A stretch of 28,619 nucleotides of DNA from Patescibacteria group bacterium. Its GTDB lineage: Bacteria; Patescibacteriota; Minisyncoccia; Phycocordibacterales; UBA12445. The notes under the pieces were generated by a model. It ran no database searches. It was given only the letters and a program-made list of their open reading frames with translations, and was not told the origin of the DNA. Each line of letters starts with the position of its first letter. Position 1 is the first letter of the stretch. The stretch is from the NCBI GenBank assembly GCA_022710205.1, contig JAKLHJ010000001.1, forward strand, positions 1 through 28,619. Direction: 5' to 3'. Positions 28,568 to 28,619 of the stretch are shown piece by piece. A program made the translations under genes and the position numbers.

Positions 28568-28619
28568 AATTGCCAAAACCCCGCCCGGAGCTTTCCCACA
28601 ACTACCCCGTTTATGTACT

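Overview
The window reads as a chromosomal segment of a bacterium of the Candidate Phyla Radiation (Patescibacteria, most likely a Parcubacteria/Paceibacteria lineage). I infer this from the trimmed housekeeping proteins: an AlaS that stops after its editing domain, a UvrC without the C-terminal helix-hairpin-helix, and a DnaX without its zinc module. The mix of leaderless or Shine-Dalgarno-less housekeeping genes with small secreted orphan genes, and typical Parcubacterial families (baseplate-J-like membrane protein beside a PilM/FtsA-like ATPase, four-helix-bundle S23 protein), fit the same picture. No 16S rRNA gene is present, so the lineage is an inference. || LAYOUT. 1-2475 (minus): an efflux operon, MarR regulator then two HlyD-type adaptors, the second running off the window. 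2627-5045 (minus): RsgA, a small GIY-YIG protein and a CapA-like phosphoesterase. 5191-6266: two AT-rich unknown genes. 6283-6715: a 363-bp cassette with terminal inverted repeats, holding a GIY-YIG gene and an intact tRNA-Gln, which splits a second tRNA-Gln copy at its D-loop. 6743-10407: dispersed palindromes, dnaX, an S23 protein and argS. 10574-13973: two orphan plus-strand genes, dus (minus) and a DedA protein. 13993-14347: a run of hairpins and terminators. 14351-18472 (minus): the alpha operon infA-rpmJ-rpsM-rpsK-rpsD-rpoA-rplQ-rplM-rpsI. 18685-22020 (minus): baseplate-J-like protein, PilM-like ATPase and a secreted DUF5701-like protein. 22114-24094 (minus): tRNA-Ala(CGC) directly upstream of alaS. 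24361-26391 (plus): two tandem membrane-anchored trypsin-like proteases. 26549-27778 (minus): uvrC. 27972-28523 (plus): a GC-rich secreted coiled-coil protein. || TWO LAYERS. The housekeeping genes are mostly on the minus strand, lack Shine-Dalgarno sequences, and several appear leaderless (a -10 box six or seven bases before the start codon). The orphan genes are single units with a strong GGAGG-type site, C/G-ending codons and their own hairpin terminator, and are mostly secreted or membrane proteins. || REPEATS. Small non-coding inverted-repeat elements sit between genes. One family (about 110 bp; ends carry CCCTCC on one side and GGCGGG on the other) occurs three times, and the same type of ends bounds the GIY-YIG/tRNA-Gln cassette. 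A second family, with ACCCCGTAG-type ends, occurs at 18514, 24158 and 26430; one copy overlaps the -35 box of infA, and two bracket the protease pair. Perfect or near-perfect palindromes are also inserted in frame inside alaS and uvrC. || All calls were made by eye from sequence and translations; no database search was run.
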